NCBI RefSeq assembly: GCF_000428785.1
Contig: NZ_AUAP01000003.1
Location: 83,079 to 147,078 of the forward strand
Length of the DNA: 64,000 nucleotides
Direction of reading: 5' to 3'
Source: Conchiformibius kuhniae DSM 17694
GTDB lineage: Bacteria > Pseudomonadota > Gammaproteobacteria > Burkholderiales > Neisseriaceae
Shown: in pieces, positions 49,582 through 58,555 of the stretch
Layout: the number at the start of each line of letters is the position of its first letter
Position numbering within the stretch: the stretch's first letter is position 1
Program-made: the position numbers and the translations under genes
Notes under the pieces: generated by a model
Databases searched by the model: none
Seen by the model: only the letters and a program-made list of their open reading frames with translations
Told to the model about the DNA's origin: nothing

Positions 49582-50226
49582 TTATTCGGCACGCATGATG
49601 TTGTAGACGCTGCTCAAATCGTACACTTTGTAGCGTGCGGGGTCTTTGCGCCCTTCGCCCGCGTAGCTCAAGGTCAGCCCCAAGCGGCGCTCTTTATCGA
49701 CCCAGCCGATAAACATGCCACTGTGCTGGATGTTTTTGTAGCTGTGGTTGATGTGGTAAATCCAGTCGCCCACGCGCAATTGGTCGGGGTGGGCATAGGG
49801 GCCTTGCGAGGCGTGTCCTTTGTATACGGTTTTGCGGGCTTGGCGCGGCACGCCGGCGCGGGTGAATACGGTGTCCAGATAATCCCAGCAGCCGCCGCGC
49901 ACCACTTCTTTGTGAAACAGTGCCATCACGCGCCCTTGTGTCAGCACGTTGCGGGCTTTGCCCACCGCATAACGCTCGGCAGCCAATACCAAAGGCATGT
50001 GGTCGGGGTGGACGCCGTTGCCTTTGGCGGACGCTCGGGACGAGCGTACTTGGGGGGCGTACACGGTGGTGCGGGCGTGGTTGCTGTTGAGAATGTCGGC
50101 GGCGCGGCGGCCGTCGGCCTCATCGCGTGCGGACGGGTTTTGCGGGGGCGTGGAATAGGGGGGCAGCAGTGAACAGGCAGACAACCACACGCTTGCCAAC
50201 GCGCATACGGTAAGATACTTCTTCAT
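49582..50226 (-). CDS. Lipoprotein with a papain-like hydrolase pattern, unknown
   Basis: A 214-residue protein with lipoprotein signal ending LSAC (Cys18). VRGGCWDYLDTVFTRAG (about residues 110-126) resembles the catalytic-cysteine helix of NlpC/P60 or CHAP enzymes, and IQHSGMFIGWVDK about 55 residues later resembles the catalytic-histidine strand. A role in cell-wall or amide hydrolysis is therefore possible but unproven. The N-terminal half after the lipobox is Ser/Arg-rich and looks disordered. The start at 50226 follows AAAAGGAATTGTT of repeat B; a longer frame through the repeat is ignored. Confidence 0.65.
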   Translation of the reverse strand: MKKYLTVCALASVWLSACSLLPPYSTPPQNPSARDEADGRRAADILNSNHARTTVYAPQVRSSRASAKGNGVHPDHMPLVLAAERYAVGKARNVLTQGRVMALFHKEVVRGGCWDYLDTVFTRAGVPRQARKTVYKGHASQGPYAHPDQLRVGDWIYHINHSYKNIQHSGMFIGWVDKERRLGLTLSYAGEGRKDPARYKVYDLSSVYNIMRAE

Positions 50227-50388
50227 AACAATTCCTTTTCGGTTTGAAACCCCGCCATTGCCGGCGGTAAGATAAACTTGGATGCGGGCGGGGCAGTCCC
50301 GTCCGCATCGGGGCGGCACGCGGGTTGGTGCCGGCGTGCGCCCCCGTGCTTTGAAATGCGGGTAACCCGATTGTTTCAATGCACAAAA
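50227..50388 (-). repeat. Repeat B, diverged copy (leader of the lipoprotein gene)
   Basis: Minus strand: GGCGGGGTTTCAAACCG then AAAAGGAATTGTT before ATG 50226, with CCGCCGGCAATGGCGG in the hairpin position. The 5' half is more diverged than in other copies but keeps CCCCGATGCGGACGGG. Confidence 0.7.
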
Positions 50389-50591
50389 TACCGCCCGAAT
50401 CCCAAACGGCGGTTATGTCTCACTCTATCAGTAAGGCTGCGTGGCGACAAGGTTTTATCGGAATAATTTTCGCCAAACGGGGCGGTGCGGGCAAGGCTGC
50501 GGGGGCGTATGTGTGCCGTTGTGTAAAAATAGTGTTAAAATCCACAGTTTTATTCTCAAGCTGCCGCAAAGCGCAGCGCACAACACAGACC

Positions 50592-52217
50592 ATGAATCCA
50601 TCTCAAAAACGCGACACTGTGCAATACGATGTGGTGGTTGTCGGGGCGGGGCCTGCGGGCTTGGCCGCCGCCATCCGCTTGAAACAACTTGATGAAAACC
50701 TGAATGTCTGTGTCTTGGAAAAGGGCAGCGAAGTGGGGGCGCACATTTTGTCGGGCGCGGTGTTCGACCCGATTGCGCTGACGGAGCTGTTGCCCGATTG
50801 GCGCGAACGCGGCGCGCCGCTCGATTGCGCGGTGCGCGAAGACCGTTTGTGGTTTTTGGGCAAGCAGCGCCAATTCAATTTGCCCGTGCCGCCGGGTTTT
50901 CATAATCAGGGCAATTACATTATCAGCTTGGGGCGTTTGTGCCGTTGGCTGGCGGAGCAGGCGGAAGGCTTGGGAGTGGAAATCTACGCGGGTTTTGCCG
51001 CCACAGAAGTGCTGTATGACGCGCAAGGCGCGGTGATGGGGGTGGCAACGGGCGACATGGGCATCGGCAGAAACGGCGAAGCCACCGCCAACCACCAGCC
51101 CGGCATCGAGCTGCACGCCCGCCAAACCCTGTTTGCCGAAGGGGCGCGCGGGTCGTTGAGCAAACAGGTCATTGCCCGTTTCGCACTCGACCGCGATGCC
51201 TGTCCGCCCACTTACGGCTTGGGCATCAAGGAAATTTGGGAAGTGCCGCCACAGCAGCATCAGGAGAGTTTGGCGGTGCATACGCTGGGCTGGCCACTCG
51301 ACAGCCGCACCTACGGCGGCGGTTTTATCTACCACGCCGCACAAAACCGCATCGCCATCGGGCTGATTGTCGGGCTGGACTACCGCAATCCGTATTTGTC
51401 GCCGTTTGAAGAGATGCAGCGCTTCAAAACCCACCCCGCCGTGCGCCCGATGCTGCAAAACGGACGGCGCATCGCCTACGGTGCGCGGGTCATCAGCGAG
51501 GGCGGTTTGCAAAGCCTGCCGCAACTGTGCTTTGACGGCGGCGCACTCATCGGCGATGCCGCAGGCTTTTTGAACATGTCCCGCCTCAAAGGCTCACACA
51601 CCGCCATCAAATCGGGCATGCTGGCGGCGGAAGCCGTGTGCGAAGCCCTGTCGCGCCAAAGCGTCCGTGCCGAAACCTACCCGCACGCCTTTGCACAAAG
51701 CTGGCTCTACCGCGAATTGCACGCCGCACGCAATATTCGTCCCGCCTTCCGTTGCGGACTGTATCTGGGCAGCGCCTACGCCGCATTGGAGCAATACCTG
51801 CTCAAAGGGCGCGCCCCATGGACGTTCCGCCACCACCGCAGCGATGCCCGCAGCCTGAACAAAGCCGCCGACAGCCGTCCCATCGCCTACCCCCCCGCAG
51901 ACGGCACACTCACCTTCAACCGCAGCGACAGCGTGTTTCTTGCCAACCTTGCCCACGAAGAAAACCAGCCCGTTCACCTTGTTTTGGGCAACCCCCTGCT
52001 GGCAACCGAAGTCAATGCCCCCGAATACGCCTCGCCCGAAACACGCTATTGTCCGGCGGGCGTGTACGAAATCATCGAACAAGAAGGCAAAAAACAACTG
52101 CACATCAACGCCGCCAACTGCATTCACTGCAAAACCTGCGACATCAAAGACCCCACCGGCAACATCACATGGACGTGTCCCGAAGGCGCGAGCGGGCCCA
52201 ACTACGGCGCAATGTAG
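50592..52217 (+). CDS. Electron transfer flavoprotein-ubiquinone oxidoreductase
   Basis: A 541-residue inner-membrane-associated ETF-QO, passing electrons from ETF to ubiquinone. VVVVGAGPAGLAAAIRLKQL binds FAD; the middle contains the quinone-pocket GGFIYHAAQNRIAIGLIVGL and LIGDAAGFLNMSRLKGSHTA; the C-terminal CIHCKTCDIKDP with TWTCPEG binds the [4Fe-4S] cluster. ATG 50592 gives the normal start; the frame is open upstream. The etfAB genes are not here. Transcribed divergently from the lipoprotein gene. Confidence 0.95.
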   Translation: MNPSQKRDTVQYDVVVVGAGPAGLAAAIRLKQLDENLNVCVLEKGSEVGAHILSGAVFDPIALTELLPDWRERGAPLDCAVREDRLWFLGKQRQFNLPVPPGFHNQGNYIISLGRLCRWLAEQAEGLGVEIYAGFAATEVLYDAQGAVMGVATGDMGIGRNGEATANHQPGIELHARQTLFAEGARGSLSKQVIARFALDRDACPPTYGLGIKEIWEVPPQQHQESLAVHTLGWPLDSRTYGGGFIYHAAQNRIAIGLIVGLDYRNPYLSPFEEMQRFKTHPAVRPMLQNGRRIAYGARVISEGGLQSLPQLCFDGGALIGDAAGFLNMSRLKGSHTAIKSGMLAAEAVCEALSRQSVRAETYPHAFAQSWLYRELHAARNIRPAFRCGLYLGSAYAALEQYLLKGRAPWTFRHHRSDARSLNKAADSRPIAYPPADGTLTFNRSDSVFLANLAHEENQPVHLVLGNPLLATEVNAPEYASPETRYCPAGVYEIIEQEGKKQLHINAANCIHCKTCDIKDPTGNITWTCPEGASGPNYGAM

Positions 52218-52396
52218 CGGCAAAAATACGGTACAATCCCCTACGGCACGGCAATCGGGGCGTTTGCAAAAACCACACTTTTGCCGCCCCGCCGCAAAAA
52301 ATCCCCGCCGCCATGCCCAAATTCAGTAAAATAACGCGATTTTGGCCGCCGTTTCCGTAAACGCACACACCGCATGCCGCATTGTCGAGAACAAGC

Positions 52397-54193
52397 ATGG
52401 ACATACCCACGCCGCAGATAACGGTACCGGACGACTACATCCCGTACCCCATCCGCACCCAAATCAACCAAATCGACCCGCGTTTGGATGTATTTTGGCA
52501 GGATTATCTGATAGAGATTTTCAAAAACCTGCGCGACCACGACCGCAAAAACGTGGCCGTTCAGCTTCTTGCGCCCAAAAAAATCTTTTGGAACAACGAA
52601 AAAAAAGCCTTTGTCTACCATCCGGACGGCAGCGAAGACAACTTGAGCAGCGTTTTGGCAGACATTCCCCCCAATGCCCGCCACCTCAAAGCCTTTGCCG
52701 TCAGTGCCGTGCGCCATCTGGACAGCCTGCGTACCTACGAACACATCGAAGAAATCGCCGATTTTTTGGAAAACGTGTTGGACAAAATCCAAAATCTCGA
52801 CATCGAAAACAATTTGGGGCAGCAAGTCCTCAAGCAAAGGCTTTATGCGGCGTTTATTTACGCGGCAGGACACATCATCCGCAACAAAAAAAACCTGCTG
52901 TTGCCGCAAAACCACCGCAACCTCAATCCGGGCATGATTATCACCTTCATCAACGAAGTGTATTTGAAATACCAATTGCTCGGCTACTGGTTCAAAACCT
53001 TGAGCAACCGCCAATTGGCGGCGATGCCCGAACCGTTGATGCACGATTTTTTGTGCCGCGAACAAAAAACCCGCCAATTGCAAATCGTGCGCACGTCCAA
53101 ATACCTGTTTGCCATCGCCCCCACCATCGAAATCGGACACAACCCGTTTACCATACGGCGTTTTTTGCAGGAAGAAGCCCTGTATTCGCACGAGCGCATT
53201 ATTTTTAACGGCGTTGCCATCAATTTGGCGATGCTTGCCGAAAATCCGCCCGAATACGAGCAGCGTTTCAAGCAGCAAACCGATTACGAAGCGCGTTTCC
53301 GCCACCAAATCGAACACATCATCACGCTCGAATCCAATGTGAATCCGGAGATTTTCGAGTTTTTGTATGAGTTGGAGCATTATCACGAAGATACTTTGCT
53401 GCCGATGCTGTTTGCGCCGATGCCCGCAGATGTGCCGCTTAACAAAGCCGTGCCTTCGCGCCTGTTGCAATATGAAAAGCTTTTGACCAGTAATGTGTTG
53501 GTGCCGTTTCACCGCATTTTGCGCAAGGTGGTGAGCAATAATGACGAACAGGAGGTGATTTACATCGGTATCCGCCAATTGTTCGGCAATATTTTGAGCG
53601 CGTTTAAGGATTTTTTGCTGCTGCCCGCGCTGTTGCTGAACGAGCAGGCAGACATGCTGTTTGGAAGGCTGCTTGCTTATACGCTGTTTTTGGAAAAACG
53701 CCACGACAGTGTGTTTCGCATGCACACGCCCGCCGAGTGGGACGAGCAGCACGAGGCTTCGCAGGAGGCGTTGCAGTTTATCGAGGATTTGATGGCGCAA
53801 AAGATGGAGCGCCACAGCCGTTTGGTCAGCCAAATCAATAATCAGCAAACGGCGGTGGATTCGCCCGGATTGTTGGGGCGTTTGCTCAAGCGCGGCGAGC
53901 GGGACGAGAACCGTTTGGGCAATTTGAAACGTCAGTCGCAGCAGACGCAGTGGGAGGTGTTTCAGGAGTTGTTGCAGTTGCCCAAGCATTTTCCCGACAG
54001 GGTGGTGCATTTGGAGTTTGATTCGCTGATGTTGAGCAAGCAGGCGATTCGTCATTATGCGTTTCCGGCGGGCAATAACGGGATTACGCGGCTGCCTTTG
54101 GTGTTGGCGGTGCCCGACAGTGTAACGCAGTTTGATTTGGCGGCGTTTGATAAGGACATGCAGTTGAAAATCCGTCAGGGCGGGGGCGGGTAG
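52397..54193 (+). CDS. Large uncharacterised protein
   Basis: A 598-residue soluble, mostly helical protein that I cannot assign to a family. It has no signal peptide or membrane segment. Long amphipathic segments are rich in Gln, Glu and Arg, for example residues about 465-535 with SRLVSQINNQQTAVD. It begins IPTPQITVPDDYIPYPIRTQ. ATG 52397 is chosen; TTG at 52382 is rejected. Base composition in the last third drifts to lower GC. Its TAG stop is immediately followed by GGCGTGTCA, the end of repeat A, and dnaN begins 46 bases later. Confidence 0.7.
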   Translation: MDIPTPQITVPDDYIPYPIRTQINQIDPRLDVFWQDYLIEIFKNLRDHDRKNVAVQLLAPKKIFWNNEKKAFVYHPDGSEDNLSSVLADIPPNARHLKAFAVSAVRHLDSLRTYEHIEEIADFLENVLDKIQNLDIENNLGQQVLKQRLYAAFIYAAGHIIRNKKNLLLPQNHRNLNPGMIITFINEVYLKYQLLGYWFKTLSNRQLAAMPEPLMHDFLCREQKTRQLQIVRTSKYLFAIAPTIEIGHNPFTIRRFLQEEALYSHERIIFNGVAINLAMLAENPPEYEQRFKQQTDYEARFRHQIEHIITLESNVNPEIFEFLYELEHYHEDTLLPMLFAPMPADVPLNKAVPSRLLQYEKLLTSNVLVPFHRILRKVVSNNDEQEVIYIGIRQLFGNILSAFKDFLLLPALLLNEQADMLFGRLLAYTLFLEKRHDSVFRMHTPAEWDEQHEASQEALQFIEDLMAQKMERHSRLVSQINNQQTAVDSPGLLGRLLKRGERDENRLGNLKRQSQQTQWEVFQELLQLPKHFPDRVVHLEFDSLMLSKQAIRHYAFPAGNNGITRLPLVLAVPDSVTQFDLAAFDKDMQLKIRQGGGG

Positions 54194-54202
54194 GGCGTGT
54201 CA
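54193..54202 (+). repeat. Solitary end of repeat A at a stop codon
   Basis: GGGCGTGTCA follows TA of the upstream stop codon; the rest of the element is missing before dnaN. Confidence 0.5.
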
Positions 54203-54239
54203 GGTATTTTTTAAGTTGTTGATAAAGGAATTTTTGTTC

Positions 54240-55343
54240 ATGCTGATTTTGCAAACCGACCGCGATGCCCTGCTCAAGCCTTTGCAGGCGGTCATCGGTA
54301 TTGTGGAACGCCGGCACACTTTGCCGATTCTTGCCAATATTTTGATTGAGTGCCGCAACGGTCAAACCATGCTGTTTGCCACCGATTTGGAAATCCAAAT
54401 CCACACCAACGGCCCGGAAAGCGATGCGGGCGATTTCCGTATTACCACCAATGCCAAAAAGCTGCACGATATTTTGCGGGCGCTGCCCGATGGTGCGCTG
54501 GTGCGTTTGGAGCAGTCCGACAACCGTTTGACGCTGACGGCGGGTAAGTCGCGTTTCAATTTGCAAACGCTGCCTGCCGATGAGTTTCCGACCATGAATG
54601 TTGCCGAACCGGTGGGCAGCCGTTTCCGCTTGGCGCAGGCGCGGCTGCGGGACATGATTTCGCAGGTGCAGTACAGCATGGCGGTTCAGGACATTCGTTT
54701 TTATCTCAACGGCTTGCTGATGGAAACGGCGGGCAGCGAGCTGCGTTTGATTGCCACAGACGCGCACCGTTTGGCGTATTGCCGTACCGACATCGATGCG
54801 CAGTTGCCCGATGCCGAAGTGATTTTGCCGCGCAAAACGGTGATTGAGTTGGGCAAGCTGCTCAACCGTCCCGATGATGAGGTGGAAATCGAGTTGTTGG
54901 ACAATCAGGTGCGTTTCAATTGCAACGGCACGGTGATTGTCAGCAAAATCATCGATGGCAAGTTTCCCGATTACAACCGTGTGATTCCTTTGGATAACGA
55001 TAAGATTTTTCTGATTGGGCGCACGCAGTTGCTGGCGGCGCTGGAGCGTTCGGCGATTCTTGCCAATGAGAAGTTTCGCGGGGTGCGTTTGCAGTTGCTG
55101 CCGGGGATTTTGCGGGTGTCGTGCAGCAACAACGAGCAGGAAGAGGCGCAAGAAGAGTTGGAAATCGCCTATCAGGGCGGAGAGCTGGAAACGGCGTTCA
55201 ACATCAGCTATTTGATGGACGTTTTGCGCAATATCCACAGTGAGGACATGCAGCTTGCGTTTGGCGATGCCAACCGTTCCACGCTGTTTACCGCGCCGGA
55301 CAAGCCCGATTTCAAGTATATTGTGATGCCGATGCGGATTTAA
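54240..55343 (+). CDS. dnaN: DNA polymerase III beta sliding clamp
   Basis: A 367-residue three-domain clamp, normal length. Typical segments are MLILQTDRDALLKPLQAVIG at the N-terminus, IATDAHRLAY in domain 2, and the C-terminal YIVMPMRI, whose last residues shape the binding pocket for polymerase and other partners. ATG 54240 follows AAAGGAA. In most bacteria dnaA lies directly upstream and an origin nearby; here the upstream gene is an unknown 598-residue protein and no DnaA-box cluster is seen in the 46-base gap. Confidence 0.97.
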   Translation: MLILQTDRDALLKPLQAVIGIVERRHTLPILANILIECRNGQTMLFATDLEIQIHTNGPESDAGDFRITTNAKKLHDILRALPDGALVRLEQSDNRLTLTAGKSRFNLQTLPADEFPTMNVAEPVGSRFRLAQARLRDMISQVQYSMAVQDIRFYLNGLLMETAGSELRLIATDAHRLAYCRTDIDAQLPDAEVILPRKTVIELGKLLNRPDDEVEIELLDNQVRFNCNGTVIVSKIIDGKFPDYNRVIPLDNDKIFLIGRTQLLAALERSAILANEKFRGVRLQLLPGILRVSCSNNEQEEAQEELEIAYQGGELETAFNISYLMDVLRNIHSEDMQLAFGDANRSTLFTAPDKPDFKYIVMPMRI

Positions 55344-55454
55344 AACCACGCTGATGCTCGGTCAAGTGCAAGATTTGGTTAAATTTTGCTGCCGCGCTTG
55401 CGTAAAACCGTGCCGCCGCCTAATATGGCGGCATTTTGTTTGCCCTGTTTGCTC

Positions 55455-56264
55455 ATGAACCTTTCCGCCCCGTTTATCGAATGCCGCGACTTGGCGTTTG
55501 CCTACACCGACCGCCCGATTTTGCAAAACGTGAATTTCACCGTGCAAACAGGGCGTTTTGCCGCGATTATGGGCGGTTCGGGGAGCGGCAAAACCACGCT
55601 GCTGCGCCTGATAACGGGACAACTGCGCCCGACATCGGGGCAGGTGTTGGTGCAGGGGCGCGATTTGGCGGCGTTTTCCACCGCCGAGCTGACCGCCCAC
55701 CGCCGCCGCATGGGGGTGTTGTTCCAACACGGCGCGTTGTTTACCGATTTGTCGGTGTACGACAACATCGCTTTTCCGATGCGCGAACTGACCAAGCTGC
55801 CTGAAGAAGTGATACGCGATTTGGTGCTGCTGAAGCTGCACGCGGTGGGCTTGCGCGGCACGGAACAACTGATGCCCGCCGAACTGTCCGGCGGCATGGC
55901 GCGGCGGGTGGCGTTGGCGCGAACCATCGCGCTCGACCCCGAACTGATGCTGTTTGACGAACCGTTTACCGGACTCGACCCGATTTCGCTGGGCGTGATT
56001 GCCGACTTAATCCACCGCATAAACAAGGCATTGCGTTCCACCAGCCTGATGGTAACGCACGATATCGAGCAATCGCTTAAAATTGTCGACCAAGTGGTGT
56101 TTTTGGCACACGGCGAAGTGGTGTTTTCTGGCACGCCCGATGAGATGCGCCAAACCGATTCGGAATGGGTGCGCCAGTTTGTCGGCGGACTGCCGAACGG
56201 GCCGGTGGCGTTCCGCTATCCCGCCGCCACCACTTTGAAAGACGATTTGTTGCAGGCTGCCTGA
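55455..56264 (+). CDS. mlaF: Mla phospholipid transport ATPase
   Basis: A 269-residue ABC ATPase of the MlaFEDB complex in the inner membrane. Walker A GGSGSGKTTLLRLITGQ, signature LSGGMARRVALART, Walker B LMLFDEPFTGLDP. The complex maintains lipid asymmetry of the outer membrane with MlaC and MlaA. ATG 55455 is the family-like start, with no clear Shine-Dalgarno. The C-terminal LLQAA is encoded by a DNA uptake sequence. First gene of an operon with short spacings to mlaA. Confidence 0.95.
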   Translation: MNLSAPFIECRDLAFAYTDRPILQNVNFTVQTGRFAAIMGGSGSGKTTLLRLITGQLRPTSGQVLVQGRDLAAFSTAELTAHRRRMGVLFQHGALFTDLSVYDNIAFPMRELTKLPEEVIRDLVLLKLHAVGLRGTEQLMPAELSGGMARRVALARTIALDPELMLFDEPFTGLDPISLGVIADLIHRINKALRSTSLMVTHDIEQSLKIVDQVVFLAHGEVVFSGTPDEMRQTDSEWVRQFVGGLPNGPVAFRYPAATTLKDDLLQAA

Positions 56265-56265
56265 A
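56254..56265 (+). repeat. DNA uptake sequence at the mlaF stop
   Basis: Exact AGGCTGCCTGAA, encoding the Ala-Ala-stop end of MlaF; another 11/12 copy is inside mlaF at 55794-55805. Confidence 0.85.
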
Positions 56266-56289
56266 AAACTTTATCATACAGAAAACCTT

Positions 56290-57066
56290 ATGAATTTTAT
56301 CCAAACCACCGGCCGCAAAACGCTTGCCTTTGTCCGCATTTTGGGGGCGCACACGCTGTTTTTGCTGCGGATTGTTTCGCTGCTGCCGCAATCGCTGCTG
56401 CGCCTGCGCCTGACCGTGCGGCAGGTGTATTTTGCCGGTGTGCTGTCGGTGCTGATTATTGCCGTGTCGGGTTTGTTTGTCGGCATGGTGCTGGGTTTGC
56501 AGGGCTACACGCAGTTGGCGAAATTCAAATCCGCCGATGTGTTGGGCTTTATGGTGGCGGCTTCGCTGTTGCGCGAGTTAGGGCCGGTGTTGGCGGCGAT
56601 TTTGTTTGCCAGCAGCGCGGGCGGGGCGATGACCAGCGAAATCGGTTTGATGAAAACCACCGAGCAGCTTGAAGCGATGAACGTGATGGCGGTTGACCCC
56701 GTTGCCCGCGTGGTCGCGCCGCGTTTTTGGGCGGGGGTGCTGTCCATGCCTTTGCTGGCGAGCATTTTCAATGTGGCGGGGATTTACGGCGCGTATCTTA
56801 TCGGCGTGCGCTGGCTGGGTTTGGACGCGGGTATTTTTTGGTCGCACATGCAAAACAACATCACTTTCGGCTACGATGTGTTGAACGGTTTAATCAAATC
56901 GGCGTGTTTCGGCACGGCGGTGGCTTTGATTGCCGTGTATCAGGGTTTTCACTGCACGCCCACCGCCGAAGGGATTTTACGCGCCAGCACGCGCACGGTG
57001 GTGTCGTCCGCGCTGACGGTGCTGGCTTTGGATTTTATTTTGACGGCGTTTATGTTTACCGCTTGA
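56290..57066 (+). CDS. mlaE: Mla phospholipid transport permease
   Basis: A 258-residue permease of the MlaE (DUF140) family with an N-terminal amphipathic helix and five transmembrane segments. VSGLFVGMVLGLQGYTQL, LLRELGPVLAAILFASSAGG and the coupling helix EIGLMKTTEQLEAM match family blocks. It sits in the inner membrane between MlaF and the MlaD hexamer. It begins 25 bases after mlaF. Confidence 0.95.
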   Translation: MNFIQTTGRKTLAFVRILGAHTLFLLRIVSLLPQSLLRLRLTVRQVYFAGVLSVLIIAVSGLFVGMVLGLQGYTQLAKFKSADVLGFMVAASLLRELGPVLAAILFASSAGGAMTSEIGLMKTTEQLEAMNVMAVDPVARVVAPRFWAGVLSMPLLASIFNVAGIYGAYLIGVRWLGLDAGIFWSHMQNNITFGYDVLNGLIKSACFGTAVALIAVYQGFHCTPTAEGILRASTRTVVSSALTVLALDFILTAFMFTA

Positions 57067-57085
57067 TTTTGGCAAGGAATGATTT

Positions 57086-57580
57086 ATGAAAAAAAGCGTT
57101 TTGGAATTTTGGGTGGGGCTGTTTGTGCTGCTGGGCATTGCCGCTTTGGGCGTATTGTCGTTTCAAGTGGCGGGCGGCAAAGGTTTTTCAGGCAGCCGCG
57201 CCACCTACGCCGTCCACGCCGAGTTTTCCGACATCGGCGGTTTGAAAGTGAATGCGCCGGTAAAAACGGCGGGCGTGCTGGTGGGGCGCGTGGGCGGCAT
57301 CACGCTCGACCCGAAAACCTATCAGGCGAAAGTTACCCTCAATTTGGACGCGCAATATCCGTTCAGCACCGATGCCAACGCGCAAATCCTGACTTCGGGT
57401 TTGCTTGGCGAACAGTACATCGGGCTGTTGCAGGGCATGGACGAAACCATGCTCAAAGACGGCGAACACATCACTTCGACCGATTCGGCATTGGTGTTGG
57501 AAAAGCTCATCGGCAAGTTTATGACGGGCATGACCGAAAAAGCCGCCGAAGCGGTTTCCGCCGAAAGCAAGGGCGAATAA
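57086..57580 (+). CDS. mlaD: Mla MCE-domain protein
   Basis: A 164-residue protein with one N-terminal membrane anchor (LEFWVGLFVLLGIAALGVLS) and one MCE domain (about residues 35-115: HAEFSDIGGLKVNAPVKTAG, GVLVGRVGGITLD, YIGLLQG). MlaD forms the hexameric lipid channel on the periplasmic side. The C-terminal helix EKLIGKFMTGMTEKAAEAV probably lines the central pore. An 11/12 uptake sequence is at 57186. Confidence 0.95.
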   Translation: MKKSVLEFWVGLFVLLGIAALGVLSFQVAGGKGFSGSRATYAVHAEFSDIGGLKVNAPVKTAGVLVGRVGGITLDPKTYQAKVTLNLDAQYPFSTDANAQILTSGLLGEQYIGLLQGMDETMLKDGEHITSTDSALVLEKLIGKFMTGMTEKAAEAVSAESKGE

Positions 57581-57617
57581 ACCATTACCAACCACACTGT
57601 ACAGAAAGGATACGGAC

Positions 57618-58250
57618 ATGAAAAAAATCCCGTTTGTGAATGCTTTGGGCATCGGTATGCTCAGCATCGGTTTGGCGTTTGCCGACCCCGCCGCCATTGC
57701 CCAAGTGCGCGAAAACGCGGTGCAGATGCTCAACATCGTCAATAAGGCAAACGGCAAAAACGATGCGCAAATCCGCAAACAGGCGGAAGATTATGCCACG
57801 CCGTATTTTGATTTCAAACGCATCACGGCGATGGCGGTGGGCACGGCGATTTGGAAAAACGCCACGCCGCAGCAGCAACAGGCGTTGATTGACGGCTTCA
57901 AACACAAAATCCGTTCGCAATATGCAGGCACGATGATGGCGTTTAAAAATGCCAAAGTGCAGGTACACGAACAGCCCGTGTCGGTAAAAGGCAATCAGGT
58001 GGAGGTGAAAACCACGCTGGCGTTGAGCAACGGCAAAAAAGCCGATGTGGTGTTTGCCACTTACAAAAGCGGCAAGCTCTACCGTGTGTATGACATCAAG
58101 GCGGAAGGCTTGAGCATTGTGCGCCCGTTCCAAAGCCAGTTTCAAAAAACCGTCAATGAGCAGGGCAAAAGCCCCAAAGGGGTGGATTACAAAAAGGGCA
58201 TTGATGCGCTGATTGCCGAGCTCAACGGCAGCAACGGCGGTAAAAGATAA
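57618..58250 (+). CDS. mlaC: Mla periplasmic lipid-binding protein
   Basis: A 210-residue shuttle carrying phospholipid between MlaA and MlaD. The signal peptide ends near residue 22 (LAFA); AEDYATPYFDFKRITAMAVG, FKHKIRSQYAGTMMAFKN and KLYRVYDIKAEGLSIV match the MlaC/Ttg2 family. AGAAAGGA precedes ATG 57618. Its final A starts the mlaB ATG, a one-base overlap. Confidence 0.93.
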   Translation: MKKIPFVNALGIGMLSIGLAFADPAAIAQVRENAVQMLNIVNKANGKNDAQIRKQAEDYATPYFDFKRITAMAVGTAIWKNATPQQQQALIDGFKHKIRSQYAGTMMAFKNAKVQVHEQPVSVKGNQVEVKTTLALSNGKKADVVFATYKSGKLYRVYDIKAEGLSIVRPFQSQFQKTVNEQGKSPKGVDYKKGIDALIAELNGSNGGKR

Positions 58251-58555
58251 TGCACGTCAGCCTGCATGAGGGGTGTCTGTTTTTGCACGGCACGGCAACG
58301 GTGCATACCGTTACCGCTTCGGCGTACCGGCAGTTTGCGGCACTCTGCGCCCGAAGCGGGGTGGCGGCGGTGGATTTCGGCGGTTTGCAGCAGGCGGATT
58401 CCGCTTGTGTGGCGCTGCTGTTGGCGGCGTTGCGCCGTTGTCCGGCGCCGCTTGCCGTACGCGGTTTGCCGCACGGTTTGCGCGAGTTGGTGCATTTGTA
58501 CGAATTGCAGGATTTTGCCGGCGTGCCCCCTGCCGCCGAACCGGAGAAAATTTGA
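58250..58555 (+). CDS. mlaB: Mla STAS-domain subunit
   Basis: A 101-residue STAS-domain protein that supports MlaF. VDFGGLQQADSACVALLLAA (about residues 42-61) is the STAS core with the conserved Ser; GLPHGLRELVHLYEL follows. The overlap of one base with mlaC and a TGATG junction with mlaA show translational coupling. Confidence 0.9.
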   Translation: MHVSLHEGCLFLHGTATVHTVTASAYRQFAALCARSGVAAVDFGGLQQADSACVALLLAALRRCPAPLAVRGLPHGLRELVHLYELQDFAGVPPAAEPEKI

